Part shown: positions 1 through 11,396 of the stretch, piece by piece
Layout of the letters: the number at the start of each line of letters is the position of its first letter
Position numbering within the stretch: position 1 is the first letter of the stretch
Source of the DNA: a bacterium
GTDB taxonomy: Bacteria > Patescibacteriota > Gracilibacteria > BD1-5 > UBA6164
Reading direction: 5' to 3'
NCBI GenBank assembly: GCA_024635475.1
Contig: JAGXIW010000006.1
Coordinates: forward strand, 62,001-126,000
Length of the DNA: 64,000 nt
Program-made: the position numbers and the translations under genes
Notes under the pieces: generated by a model
What the model was told of the DNA's origin: nothing
Database searches by the model: none
Seen by the model: only the letters and a program-made list of their open reading frames with translations

Positions 1-591
1 TCATACATATTTTGATATAATAAATATAAATTTATCAACTCTATGTTTTATGTAAAAAAATAAATTATTATAATCAGCATTTATTGTATTTTTAAATTCT
101 AATTCTTTTAAATTATCAAGCAATTTATAGATATCTTTATCAATATATCTTTTGAATGGAGTAATAAATATTTTTGGGGTATTAATTATATTTATATATC
201 TTGATAAATATATATATTTAGCATAAAATCAATAATCTTTGATGAAATTTTCATCTAAAAATACTCTTATATACACTTCATGTTTTCAAAAATTTTTTAA
301 TAGATCAAGAATTGCTTTAAAATAAAAATGAGCTAGATATTTTCTTAAAACTAATTTATTATAATTGATTAAAAAGAAAAATTTTCTATATCATGATGCT
401 TTTAAAAGTTTTTTTAATTTATCAAAAAAACTGATATATCTTTTCCAAATTTTCTTAAACTCTTCTTTATCTTCTTTAAAATATTGATTCTTTTTAGATT
501 TCAATAAAGAGTGTTTTTCCAAGTCTTTTTTTAGATTATCATATTCTTTTTCAATTGAAGGTATTTTTTTATAGATTTTTTTATAATGCAT
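1..591 (-). CDS. Hypothetical protein, truncated at the window edge
   Basis: This open frame starts at an ATG at 591 and runs off the left edge; 197 codons are visible and UGA is read as Gly. The product is rich in Lys, Tyr, Phe and Ile. The first ~65 residues are strongly charged and look helical or coiled-coil, and the rest alternates aromatic and basic segments. There is no signal peptide or clear membrane helix. I recognise no family. The gene follows the patatin gene closely (patatin stop at 596, this start at 591), so it is probably the distal gene of the lipid operon. Confidence 0.6.
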
Positions 592-595
592 AATT

Positions 596-1396
596 TTATA
601 AATTATTTAACTTATTTTCTGCTTCCTCATATCATTTTTCTGATAGTTCTTGTACTTTATTAAAATCATAATATTCATAATCTCCTATATCTGGAGAAAG
701 TAAAATAATTTTTTTTCATATTTGTTTTGCAATTTCTAAAGTCAGATCTTCATTTGTAGACATCAAGATTGTGATAGTTTTTTTAAGTATTTCATAGTTA
801 TATCAAAAAAACCATTTTTTAAATTCAAAATTTCATATTTTTCTATTAACTATAATCTTTTTTCACATATCCCTTATTGCAGAAACTGCTATTATATTAT
901 TTCAAACTAACTCTAAAACAGGTAAATTTGATTTCAATCATCAATCTACTAAACTTATCCCCTCTGATTCATAAGTAGTAAATATCATCGGTAAACTTAT
1001 ACTAGCTCTTAGAGCATCAACTATTTTTCATTTAGTAAAAACTATTTTTTCTCAAGAGTTTAAATCAGTTGCAATAATTTTTAAAGATATTTTTGTATTT
1101 TCAATTACTTCATTTCAAAATATTTGCTCTAAAAACTTATATATTTTATTTCAAGAGATAATTCATTTTTTGAAACTTAAATCAGCCAATTTTAAAATTT
1201 TTAGGTTTAGAGCTAATTTTTTAATCTCTGAAGGTGTTTTTCATAAAGCAAAACAAGCTCAAATAATCGCTCACATACTTGTTCAAGCAATCTCATTAAT
1301 TATGATATTATTTTCTTCTATATACTGCAAAACTCAAATATGACAAAGTCATTTTGCTGCTCATCAACCAAGAGCTAGTGAATAAGATTTTTTCAT
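596..1396 (-). CDS. Patatin-like phospholipase
   Basis: This 266-aa protein is of the RssA/patatin type, whose members hydrolyse acyl esters of phospholipids. The oxyanion loop GGGAAKG is at about residues 10-16 (two of its Gly codons are TGA), the nucleophile motif GTSMG has its Ser at about residue 40, and the catalytic Asp is in a VDGG motif near residue 150. All parts of the Ser-Asp dyad are therefore present. There is no signal peptide, so it is probably cytoplasmic and acts at the membrane. It starts 11 bp after the stop of the acyl ligase gene, implying co-transcription. It may release fatty acids from scavenged or host lipids for reactivation; that role is inferred from context. Confidence 0.9.
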
Positions 1397-1406
1397 AGTT
1401 TTATAA

Positions 1407-2924
1407 TTATAATTTAATCATCTTTTTTAATACCTTATAATCTGTCTTCCCTGTTCCAAGTACTGGAATTTGTTCTATAATAATATTTTCAGATATCTTA
1501 ACTAGATTACTCACTCATCTTTTTCTTAGATAATTATTTACATCTTCTGTTTCTATATGTTCTAAAGAAAATAATACTATTTTAGCATTTCAATCTTTTT
1601 CTATAGCTTCAATTGCAATTTTTAATTCTTTATCACTACCATATTTTTCAAGTAATATATTTTCGACGAAAGGAAGAGAAATCATCTCTCATGCAATTTT
1701 GATAAATCTCTTGAGTCTTCAAGTAATAGTCAAAAATCAATCTGAATCAATAAATCATAAATCTCAAGTTTTATAATACTTTTTAGAATCAATTTCTTCA
1801 AAAGGATTTTCGAGATTTGTATCCAAATATCAATTAAAAATAGAACTTCAAGAAACATAAATCATACCTTGTTCTCATACTTTTAACTCTTGCATATTTT
1901 CCAAATTTAATATTTTGCAATCTAGATTTGGAATTATTTTTCAAACTGTTCATGGCTTTGATCAAACTATAGGATTTATACTTAGAACTGGACTACATTC
2001 GGTAATTCAGTATCACTCAAGTATTACTCAATTTGGTGATAATTGTCTGAATTTTTCAAATACTTCTGTAGGACACTTTTCAGCTCAAACTATTGCATAT
2101 CTTATATTTTGTAAATCATCTCATTTAGCTAGTACCATAATCATCTTTAAAAATGTTGGAGTAGAAGTAATTGCTGTAATTTTTGTATGCTTTATAATTT
2201 CCAGAATAGTCTTTGCATCATTTGGATCTGGAGTATATACAACTCTAAGTCATGTAATAAGTGGCATAATCGTATTGATTGTAAAACCAAAACTATGAAA
2301 TGGTGGTAAAAACCCAAGAAGTATATCATCAGTTTTTATCTCAAATATATTCAATGCTCAATTTATATTTTCTATTAAATTTGTATGAGTTAATGGAACT
2401 GCTTTAGGAAGACTTTCAGAACCAGAAGTAAAAAGCATAACAGCAATATCTGGAAGTTTAGGAATAATCATCAATTTTGATTTTATAAGTGCTTTAAGTT
2501 TTTTTCACAGATTTATATTTTTAAGTAAATCTTCTAAATATACAAATGTATTTGTTTTATTATATTCTTCTAGAAAATCATTTTTAACCTTATCATAAAA
2601 ATTTGATGAAGTAAGGATAAACTCAACTTTTGAAAAATCTTTACAGTGTTTAAAACTTTCTTTTCCTAGTGTCCAATTAAACATAACTGGAGTCTTTCAA
2701 GCTAGATAAGTAGCTATTATAAGCAAACTTGCACTTCAAACTGCTGGAAGCATAATTCCTACATAATCTCACTTTATACTTTTTATATAATCAGAAATTA
2801 GATAAGCTTTTATAGTAAAATCCTTTTTTGATTGCATTCAAAGTATATTATCCCAAAGAAACTTTTCATTTTTATTTTTAGAAAATTCTTTTTTCCATAA
2901 AGATAGAATTGTAATGTTTTTCAT
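1407..2924 (-). CDS. AMP-dependent acyl-CoA/acyl-ACP synthetase (Aas-like)
   Basis: This is a 505-aa ANL-superfamily ligase that activates fatty acids with ATP through an acyl-adenylate. The P-loop TSGSESLPKA lies near residues 162-171. An EGYGITE adenylate motif follows, then the YKTGDLG hinge region and a C-terminal GTGKTDYK lysine motif. The SGSESLPK loop and the IFEI..DD..LGFLPPFHSFG region resemble the synthetase half of Aas (2-acylglycerophosphoethanolamine acyltransferase/acyl-ACP synthetase) more than a CoA ligase of degradation. E. coli Aas joins this domain to PlsC; here the PlsC gene is separate at 6484-7605 and carries its own carrier domain. The acceptor, CoA or ACP, cannot be decided from sequence. 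Confidence 0.85.
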
Positions 2925-2931
2925 TTTTTTT

Positions 2932-3510
2932 TTATTTAATTAATTTTAATTCATTTAAAATTTCATTTTTCAGTTCCTTTTTTAAATCTTCTCTATAATT
3001 ATTTTTAGATAAACTACCTCTAAAAATTGAATTTTTTATCATATCCATAATCTCAAAAATTATTCAAAATAAAATTATTTGAACTAGAAACATAGAAATT
3101 ATATTTAATACTCAATTTGAATCATATCTAAAAATACCTAATTTTTCATTAATATTATAATTGTCTAATATACTTATATATAAAACAAATATTCCAATTA
3201 AAAATATTCATTTTATAATTCAATCAATATATGATATTTTTCAATACTTAAACTTATCTAAATTTTTTACTTGTAAATTTATACATAATATATAATGATA
3301 AAAAAATACCATTATGTACCACATAATTATCATTACTAAGTATGTATCCTTATTATTAAAAATCTTAGATTCTCATAATACAACAACTATAAATAATCAT
3401 ATTATTCATATTAATTTAATTGCTCAATTTAATTCGTTAATGTCACTTTTATATTTACTAAAAACATAGTATGCAATAAAAGGGAAAATTAGTAGTGATA
3501 TTAAAAACAT
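2932..3510 (-). CDS. Multi-pass membrane protein, unknown function
   Basis: This 192-aa protein has about four hydrophobic segments, an N-terminal one directly after the start and others near residues 35-50, 55-75 and 110-160, and ends in a charged tail rich in Lys and Glu. I recognise no family. It lies 7 bp upstream of the acyl ligase gene and 25 bp downstream of another small membrane protein, so it belongs to the same transcription unit. The paired small membrane proteins could be partners, but nothing in the sequence shows this. Confidence 0.65.
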
Positions 3511-3535
3511 AGTTTGAAATTTAAAATATAAAAAA

Positions 3536-4042
3536 TTAACTTACCTTATTATTTTCATATGAAAATAAATTATTTCAAAATAAGATATATAAACTAGAAA
3601 ATATAAAAAATAAATATATCAAAACCTGTAATCAATTGTTTCAATTATTTAAAAAATCTTCTGAATATAAGAAATAAACTCAAGAAACAAACAGTATAAT
3701 TATAAAATAGATTTTATTTATCAAATTTTCTAATAATCATTTATTGTCATAAGATAAAAATTTATATTTTTTATCCTCTAGTATTTTCTTGTATCTTAAC
3801 AAATAAATAATAAATGTAGCAATATAGCTTATAAACAAAAAATAAAAACTATAAATATAAAAAATTTGTTCTCAATTATAAGACATTTCTTCTGAATAAT
3901 AAATAATAAAAACAAACAATAAAGCAAAAGCTATTATTCAAGTTAATTTTATAATCAGAGGAATTTTTTCTAAATTATCTTTATTTTTTTTATAAATAAA
4001 GTAAGAAATAACAATATATGTAACTAAAAATAGTAATGGCAT
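3536..4042 (-). CDS. Membrane protein, unknown function
   Basis: This 168-aa protein has about four predicted transmembrane helices separated by short charged loops (KKNKDNLEK, RYKKILEDKKYK). The start ATG at 4042 follows the stop of the beta-propeller gene (4073) by 30 bp. No family is recognised. Its topology resembles that of the next gene, so the two may be diverged copies, though sequence similarity is not obvious by eye. Confidence 0.6.
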
Positions 4043-4072
4043 AAATAAAAAATTAAAAAATAAATTGTTTAA

Positions 4073-6397
4073 TTAAAAATCAATGGTTTTTTCTTCATTA
4101 TTTTTATAAAAAAATGTTATAAATCATTTATCAATAAAAAATAAAGACTTATTTATTCAATTTTTATAATATCCTACTCTAGAATTTGTAGTATCAGTTG
4201 ATTTAAAATAAGTTACTGGTACTTGCTTACTTTCAACTTCTTTTATATCATCTTCAATACTTATACTTAGAGCTTTTAATCATAAGAAACTACTTGGACC
4301 TGTAATCCATTTTCTATATTTATTAATTCTTTCATTAGAATCATATGTAAGAAAACATCAATTTTCTGGTTGTATTTGACTACCACAATCAACTTGTAAT
4401 TGATTTGTATTCAAAATACTTATTGGTAAATATAGAATTTTATCAATATTATCCCATACAAATGCTCTTGGATTATCTAAAGCTGGGGTTTCCATTGGAC
4501 CTCATTCAAATTTGTAACTATATTTTTGTTTTATATCAATTTGATTTCAAATAGACTGTTTTTCATAATCTATCTCATATAAATCTACTTTTACATTTGA
4601 ATTTTCTTTTCAAATTCAAATCAAATAATCTTTGTTTCATACTTTCCCATAAGGATGCAAATAAGAACTATACCCAGGGATTTCTAACTCTCATATTATT
4701 TTTGGCTCAGATGGCACATGTAAATCTATAACAAATAATGGATCTATTTGTCTAAATGTGACTAAAAATGCTTTATCTCAAATAAATCTCGCCGACTTAA
4801 ATTCTTCTCATGGTTTTATATTCTCAATTTGTCATATAGTTTTCAATTTATTATCAAATACATACAAAGATGCATCTCTATTTCAAAATCAAGCTGAAGT
4901 AAATATCCTAAAATATCATTCATCTTCATCCATAGAATATTGATTTAATGGTTTTCAAGGAACTATACTTGTAGATTCATATTTTAAATCACTTCATGAG
5001 TATGATATCTTTGAAACTGAAGTAAAATTATTTGAAGAAAATTCTTTATAACAAATATCTATATAATCACATTTCCATTTTTCAGCTTTGTTATAAGAAT
5101 TAACCAGATACAAATTATCCAAAGTCATATGTATCTCACCATTTTTTAGGTTTCAAAATAACAATGTTTGAGAATCCTCTGATTCTTTATTTTCTATGTC
5201 AACAGTAGAAACTACATTAAAGTTTAAATTTTCAATAGATTCTTTTAAATCTTTGTTTGTATAAAATAATTTAAAATTAGATAATTCGCTTGAATTTCAA
5301 TTTGAATTTAAATCATCAGAATTAAATTTATAAGAGTATGATTCTAACTCATTTTTCAATTCATCATACAATTCTCTATTTAATCAAAATCATTTAATTT
5401 TTATTCAAGTAAAAAAACTTACAAAATCTCAAAAAGATGATGAATTTTCTTTATTATTTACTATATTACAATACTTTGATGCAAAAGGAGCAATAGAATA
5501 ATCACTAATTAAATACAGTTTATTATTAACCAATCTTGATTTAAAATATTCTCATTTTGTTTCAAACATTTTGTATAATTTTACATCTTTATTTGCTAAA
5601 TTTGATATATCATAAATTCAAACAATAGTATTATGATTATTATATGATGTTTTTGATGCTAGATAGACAAGTCTCTTATCATTTACAAACAATTCTGGAT
5701 TTAAAGTTAGATTTGAAGGTATATTAATTGTAAATACAATTTCTATTTTATTTATATCTATTTTTTCTCAATCTAAAGGTGATTTTATAATATAAATCTT
5801 ACTTTTAGTTTTTGAAAAATAAAATATATAATCTTTAGTTTGTTTTAATATATCTCACTCATCTACATCAAGTTTTTGTATATTTGTTTCCGAAAAAGAT
5901 ACTGATTTGCTTTCTTGTGTTGTTTTAGTATTTCATCAATCAAAATCTATAGAAGTAGGAGCTACACTTTCAGTTGCTGGAACTTCTTGAAATGCAGTAT
6001 CAGAAACAGAACTACCTAGCATTGAATTATTATTAAATAATCAAAATCATGAATCTCATCAATCAGCACTTCATTTAATACTGTCTAATTGAAAATTATT
6101 TCTTCATCACATCGGCATAAACTCTTCATCATCATAATATCTATAATTATTATTATTTTTTGGTTCACAAGATTCAAGTATCTTATCATATATATTTTTT
6201 ACTATTATATCTTCAAAATCACCTCTTGATTCAATTGTTTTTACTTCTAAATCTTTGGCAGTAAAACCTAAATCAACCTTATCGTGTGCAAATAGTACAT
6301 AATACAAAATTAAAAATATTCCTGCAAATACCCAATATTTATATTTTACATAAAAAGGTATATTATTTTTTGCTACTGTAGTATTTTTATTAACCAT
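4073..6397 (-). CDS. Membrane-anchored beta-propeller domain protein
   Basis: This 774-aa protein has an N-terminal signal anchor (about residues 19-38, WVFAGIFLILYYVLFAH) followed by a long extracytoplasmic part. That part shows repeated hydrophobic beta-strand blocks of the type seen in secreted proteins with a C-terminal beta-propeller (COG4880/Beta_propel), for example GDKAFLVTF..IDPLFVIDL..P..PKIIGELEIPG and YLHPYGK. These propellers are thought to mediate surface or protein contacts. It lies in the lipid locus downstream of the acyltransferase, but an unusual GC-rich palindrome separates the two, so it may have its own promoter. Family assignment is good; the role is unknown. Confidence 0.75.
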
Positions 6398-6456
6398 AAT
6401 TTAAAGTTAAATGATAAAAAAATAATTTAATAATATATATATTTAAGGGGGGTCTC

Positions 6457-6476
6457 GCTAATCGCGCGATAATAGC
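6457..6476. repeat. GC-rich palindrome GCTA-ATCGCGCGAT-AATAGC
   Basis: The core ATCGCGCGAT is a perfect 10-bp palindrome flanked by GCTA and TAGC arms with a two-base asymmetry, next to a run of six G at 6447-6452. Such GC content is very unusual in this window. It lies between the acyltransferase stop (6484) and the beta-propeller start (6397), so it may be a terminator stem or a protein-binding site. Confidence 0.5.
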
Positions 6477-6483
6477 AGTTTTT

Positions 6484-7605
6484 TTATACTTTTACTTTAA
6501 GTAAATTAAATTGTAATCCAATATCTCCCCAATTACACTCCTTCAATTTCTCAACATTTTTACTCATACCAATTGCCATCATATACAAATCCCCTAGAGT
6601 TTTTAAATCAGTAATTGGAGGATTTGAGGCTCATTTAATATTTGCTTGTATATATGATTTAATCTCTGCTAAATCAAGACTATCAAAAAATAAATCAAGT
6701 ACTAAATTTGAATTATCTTGTATTTTTATTTTATCTATTTGTTTTATTATAGCTATTTTTTCTTTTATTTTTTCTTTTATATTATCTGGAACTTGTTTTA
6801 AATCATAATCATTTGTTAGAGATAATTCTTTTATTGATCAATCAATTATATCTGGCTCTTTTCTATCTTTTACATCATTATAATAAAAATAATGTTTTAA
6901 ATATCTAAGCTCTTCATTTGGTTCTTTATTATAAAAATCTTCTAAAAATTTATTAAATTCATTTAAACTTTTTGTTTTATTTTCATTTATTTCTTGTGTT
7001 AAATCAAAAATTTCTATGTTTACTTCCCTTTTTGGTACAAAAAATATTAAGTTTGCAAATGCAAATTTAATGCTTTTTAAATATGCTTTTATAAAAGTTG
7101 ATTTTCAATTATCCCAAGCTTTTGACCATATACTTCACCATAATCATCTTTGCCTTATTCATATTACTTTCGTATTTTCTGGCATATTATTTGCAATATA
7201 AAAGCTTGATTGTTTTCACTTAATACTTTCAAAACCTTGCCTATAAATCTCTCAAGAAGGATAGATTAATATATTTTTTCATTCTTTTAATCAATCAACA
7301 ATACTTGCAAATACTTTTTTTACATCATCTGCACTTGCTCAAGTTGTAATTTCTCAGATTGGTACAGTTCCAACAAGATCCATTGCTTGTTTTAAAACTG
7401 GTAAGTTGTAATATTTTTCTGATGCAACTGGTGAAGCTATAATATATTTTCATAAAAATGAAATAAGTATACGAGGATCAACCAAAGCAATATGATTTGA
7501 TAAAATCAAAATAGGTCAATTATGTTTTAAATTTTCTACTCAATGCAGTTTTACTTTGTAACGAATCGATAACACAAGTCTTACAATGGAAAGGATTAAT
7601 TTCAT
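6484..7605 (-). CDS. PlsC-type acyltransferase fused to an acyl-carrier domain
   Basis: The N-terminal half of this 373-aa protein is a PlsC/LPLAT domain with the HX4D motif NHIALVD (His38, Asp43), the substrate motif YPSGEIYR near residue 125 and a VPIGEI segment; it transfers acyl chains to lysophospholipid or glycerol phosphate. The last ~90 residues look like an acyl carrier protein: NSNLVLDLFFDSLDLAEI with the phosphopantetheine-accepting Ser at about 309, followed by the usual acidic helix and a TLGDL motif. PlsC with its own ACP is unusual. A PPTase, an acyl ligase and a phospholipase in the same locus make a coherent acylation module. Confidence 0.85.
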
Positions 7606-7621
7606 AAATGTTAATTAAAAA

Positions 7622-8293
7622 TTAATTAAAAAATTCTACATATCAAATAACAAGTATCACTAAATCAGCTAATATATGAAATATATAAGCAGACCAAATT
7701 CATTTTGTTTTTTCATAAAGCCAAGCAAAAAACAATGCTCCAAGAAAAAGTCCTAAGATTGCAATAAATAATATATATCCCTTAAACCAAGTTCAAAAGA
7801 TAGATATATGATAAAGAGCAAAAAGCACTGCACTAGTAGTGTAAGCTAGAAATCTAGATTTTGTAAGTAATCATCTAAATACAAATCATCTAAAAAATAA
7901 TTCTTCAATAAAGGAGTTTCAAAACATTATATAAGCAAAAACAAAAATAAAAGTCGTACTATTGATTTCCCTACTTTCCATAGATAATCTTATAGAATTC
8001 CAATCTATAACATCATGCAATAATAAAGAGGCAATAAATACAACTAAAGCTCCAAATAATCATAAACTCACTCCATAAAGTACACTTTTTTTTGTAATAT
8101 TTCAAATAAAATTGTTATCAAGTCACAATTTTTTTATCAAAAAAATTGGTATCATGACAAAAAATACAATTTTTTGAAGAAGTATAAATATATATTTTGG
8201 ATGAAATATATTTTCTAAAGCATATAAAAATACTGTTGCAAACAAAGCATAAATTATAATGCTTAGATAATTTTTAATTAGTTTTTTTTGCAT
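7622..8293 (-). CDS. CPBP family intramembrane metalloprotease
   Basis: This 223-aa protein has about six to seven transmembrane helices and the three conserved motifs of the CPBP/Rce1 family: EELFFRG near residue 135 (EExxxR), LFALYHIS (FxxxH type) and HILAD near the C-terminus. These provide the Glu and His residues of the membrane-embedded active site. Bacterial members process membrane peptides or act in bacteriocin self-immunity and lipoprotein handling. It lies between the MFS transporter (stop at 8300) and the acyltransferase, clearly within one operon. Confidence 0.85.
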
Positions 8294-8299
8294 AATATA

Positions 8300-9508
8300 T
8301 TAATTAATAGTTTTTTGTTTCATAAACAACACACTTCCCATAACAAAGCTTATACTTCAAAGCACTATCATTAGAGTTTGATATCAAAAATTCTGTAATA
8401 AAGAACTACTTATAAACATCATACATACAATTACAAGACTCAAAACAAGTCAAAATGTACTTGCTCAATACTCTTTTTTATTTTCATCTCAAAAACTTTT
8501 CATTAGATATGAATCAACCAAATTAGATACGATTCAGAAAAATACTCCCAAAATTGTAGCCATTATATTTATATAGACAAATGATTTTGCTAAAAAAGGA
8601 AAAGCTATTATTACAAGAGAAAATAATGTATTAAAAATGATAAAAAATTTCCATCTATTTGTATTCATTTTCATTGAAAGTATATTTCAAATTATTGCTC
8701 AAACTGCAGAATACAAAAGTAAAAAAGATGCTTTTGATGCCTCTATACTAAATTTATTTACACTATATTCAACTGAAGATTGTGAAACTATGGTAGTAAC
8801 AGCCCATAACAATGAAGAACCTATAATTACAAACAAGTATTTTTTTACTATGTATTTCAAATCTGGAATATAAGCTTTTATTGCTTTTGTAAGACTTTCT
8901 TTTCTTTCATATAAATATGAATTCCATCAATTTTTAATTAAAGAAGTGAATGGGATTTTTTCATAATCTAAATTAAAAGAAATAATAGCACCAAATAACA
9001 TAAGTCCCATAAGTACTATATATCAATTATGTCATAGTTTTTCAAAAATCAGATTTCATAAAATTGATCCTACGATAAGAAAAATCACAAACACCATTCA
9101 TACATAAGCATTTACCACGGTTTCTCTTAATCGTGTTTTTTTAATCTCTATTGAAATTAGTACACTTTTTACAACATTCCATAATCAATATAAAAATCAA
9201 ACCAAAGTAATAATAAAGGCTAAACTCGTATTTGTAGAAAATCAAAATAAATATGATGATAATAGAAAAATAAATGTGAAAACAGATATTATAAATAAGT
9301 AATATTTTTTAAGAAATGTGGATGCAAATGCTCCTCAAACTAGATAAGCCAAAACTCAGCCAAGGCTCATATATCAAGCTATTTTTTGTAAATCTGGTTT
9401 TAAACTATCTCACAAATCTCACCACAAAAAATACTTAAATGAAGCAAAAAATGTACCCCAAATAGCAACTAAAATAATAAAAATAATAAATGTTTTAAAT
9501 CTTTTCAT
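8300..9508 (-). CDS. MFS transporter (LplT-like position)
   Basis: This 402-aa protein has about 12 hydrophobic segments arranged as two halves joined by a charged central loop (NWNSYLYERKESLTKAIKAY), the layout of major facilitator transporters. In many bacteria an MFS protein, LplT, flips lysophospholipids inward beside Aas and PlsC. Here an MFS gene also sits with a PlsC and an Aas-like ligase, which suggests the same role, but the substrate is inferred from context only. Start ATG 9508 lies 30 bp downstream of the palindromic repeat that separates this gene from the PPTase gene. Confidence 0.75.
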
Positions 9509-9538
9509 TGTTTTAAATTTAAAAATAACAGTATAATT

Positions 9539-9628
9539 GTCATTCTGAGCGATCAGCGAAGAATCCCTTAAAAGATGTTTAGAGTATTTATTCAAGTTTA
9601 AGGGATCCTTCGTTACTCTCAGGATGAC
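9539..9628. repeat. Dispersed palindromic repeat, copy 1
   Basis: This 90-bp element has imperfect inverted ends: it begins GTCATTCTGAGCGATCAGCG and ends CTCTCAGGATGAC, with AATCCCTTAAA and TTTAAGGGAT as inner arms. Related copies occur at 39489-39520 (half copy) and 50478-50566. It lies between the PPTase and MFS genes. It has no coding capacity and resembles the small palindromic, MITE-like elements of many bacterial genomes. Confidence 0.8.
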
Positions 9629-9689
9629 AAAAAAAATTATTTTTTCGTATTCCTTAAATTTTACTTGTATAAAATCAATATTACTGATT

Positions 9690-10280
9690 CTATCACATAT
9701 TAATACAAATACTATAAAATATATCATCTTTTCTTCAAAAAAAGACTTGCAATTGGCTTGTTTTGTAGTCAAATAATAATTCTTTAATAAAAATCAATCC
9801 GTCTATAACTTTATCGATATCTTTTTCCTTAATTAATTTTATATTTATTATATCATCAAGTTTTCACAAATTATATTTTATAATACTTTCTTTTGCCGTC
9901 CAAAGTATATAAAAATTAGTCCAGTTTTTTCATCAAAGTAAGTTGTATTCTTGTTGTCTGAATTGTTCTAAAACTGATAAATCTCTTTCTTTAAATATTT
10001 CTATATCAACTCATATTTTTTCACTATTCATTCAAACAAATACTAAATTATCTTTATGAGAAACTGACCAAAAAATACCATTATCAAATAATGGTATTCA
10101 GTAAAAGTCTATTTTTGGTAAATACTTTTTTATTTTGTATTTTTTTTCTATTTCTTTTGAAATTAGGAACCTAGAAACAATACTTTCTTTTGATTTTAAT
10201 GTAATTAAATAATCTGTAAGAAAATATTTTATTGCTTCGTTATAATCTGAATTTATATTTTTTTGTATTTTTAAAAACAT
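9690..10280 (-). CDS. 4'-phosphopantetheinyl transferase (Sfp/AcpT type)
   Basis: This 196-aa protein transfers the phosphopantetheine arm of CoA to a Ser of carrier proteins. The diagnostic motifs are present: FWSVSHKD near residue 70, GVDIEIF near residues 94-100 (Mg-binding Asp and Glu) and WTAKESIIKY near 133-142 (Glu and Lys). The gene ends in TAG, and the preceding TGA must be read as Gly. It starts 3 bp after the C39 peptidase stop. The only carrier domain I see in this window is the C-terminal domain of the nearby PlsC protein, its likely substrate. Confidence 0.9.
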
Positions 10281-10283
10281 ATT

Positions 10284-11369
10284 TTATGGTTTATGTATAA
10301 CTATACTTTTATAATCCATTAAACTCCATTTTCTCATCCACTCAATTGTATCATATTTATGACGACCTGTATCACTATCCCAAACTATAATTTTTGTAGG
10401 ATTTACAACTCATCCCTCATATCACAGAAGATAAAAAGCATGTTCTCAAATAAGTCATATATGTTTTTTGATTTTATAATCTTCTATATAGTACCATTCG
10501 ATTTTTCTATCTAATAAAGTAGTAGGACAATAATTTTTTGCTGATATTTTTTGATTAACTTTTGCTTGATTTATTAATGTTTTATCAATCGTTCAATCTT
10601 CATATTCTTCCCTAGTACACCAATCTCACCACAATTGTACCACATTTCATTTTGCTATATTTTTTAACAAAAAAGTTAAATGAGATTTTGCAGTAAAACT
10701 ATCATTATGATTATCTATTGTTATTATATCATTTTTTATTCCATAATAATCATAAACTTTTGAAATAGGTTTTTCATAAACCCCATAACCTGTTTTTTCT
10801 CTCTGAGTAGGTTTTATTTCTTTATTTTGTCCATAATAATCCATATATCACACAAATCAAATATTTGGATTTCACCAAAAAAGCTTGTCATTATATGTAT
10901 ATGGAAGCTTATTTAAATATGTCTTATCAATATTATCAAAAATCTGTTCTTCTGTAACTTTATATCATTTTAGATATGTAAGGATATCAGCTGTAACTGC
11001 TAATTCACAAGAAAGTGGTTTCTTTTGTAATCTCTTAATTTTTATCTTATCTGATATATCTGTATTTTCTCTAAATTTAGGATCATATTTGTATGTAAAA
11101 ATACGAGTTTTTCACTTATATTTAAACTTTATATCTATATCTATCTTATTTGTTTTATCTACTATATCTAAATACAATTTTTTATTTACTTTATCATTTA
11201 TAATTTTTGCTAAATTGGAATTACTAGTCATAACTTCAGCTTCTCAATTGAAATTTATACTATCATATTTTTTATAGTCCCAAAGTAATATTTTATCTGT
11301 TGCTGAAACTTCTAAATATAAAAATAGAAAAAGTACAATAAAAAAGATATTTTTTACAAATCTAAACAT
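10284..11369 (-). CDS. Secreted C39-like cysteine peptidase
   Basis: This 361-aa protein has an N-terminal signal peptide (about residues 1-23). The Peptidase_C39_2 pattern is visible: catalytic Cys in LSCELAVTADIL near residue 116, His in GEHAFYLLGYEGG near 311 and Asp in VWDSDTGRH near 333. The family occurs as extracellular peptidases of unknown target or as bacteriocin-processing domains; no ABC transporter is fused here. The stop is 3 bp from the PPTase start and the start is 27 bp from the DUF2339 stop, so it sits in a run of minus-strand genes. Predicted to act at the cell surface. Confidence 0.8.
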
Positions 11370-11396
11370 TTATTATTTTAAAAATTAATATTAATT

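Noticed and set aside
9419-9772. 117-aa minus-strand frame spanning the repeat copy 1
   Set aside because: It joins the PPTase 3' end, the palindromic repeat and the MFS start in an unrelated frame; the real MFS start is inside it.
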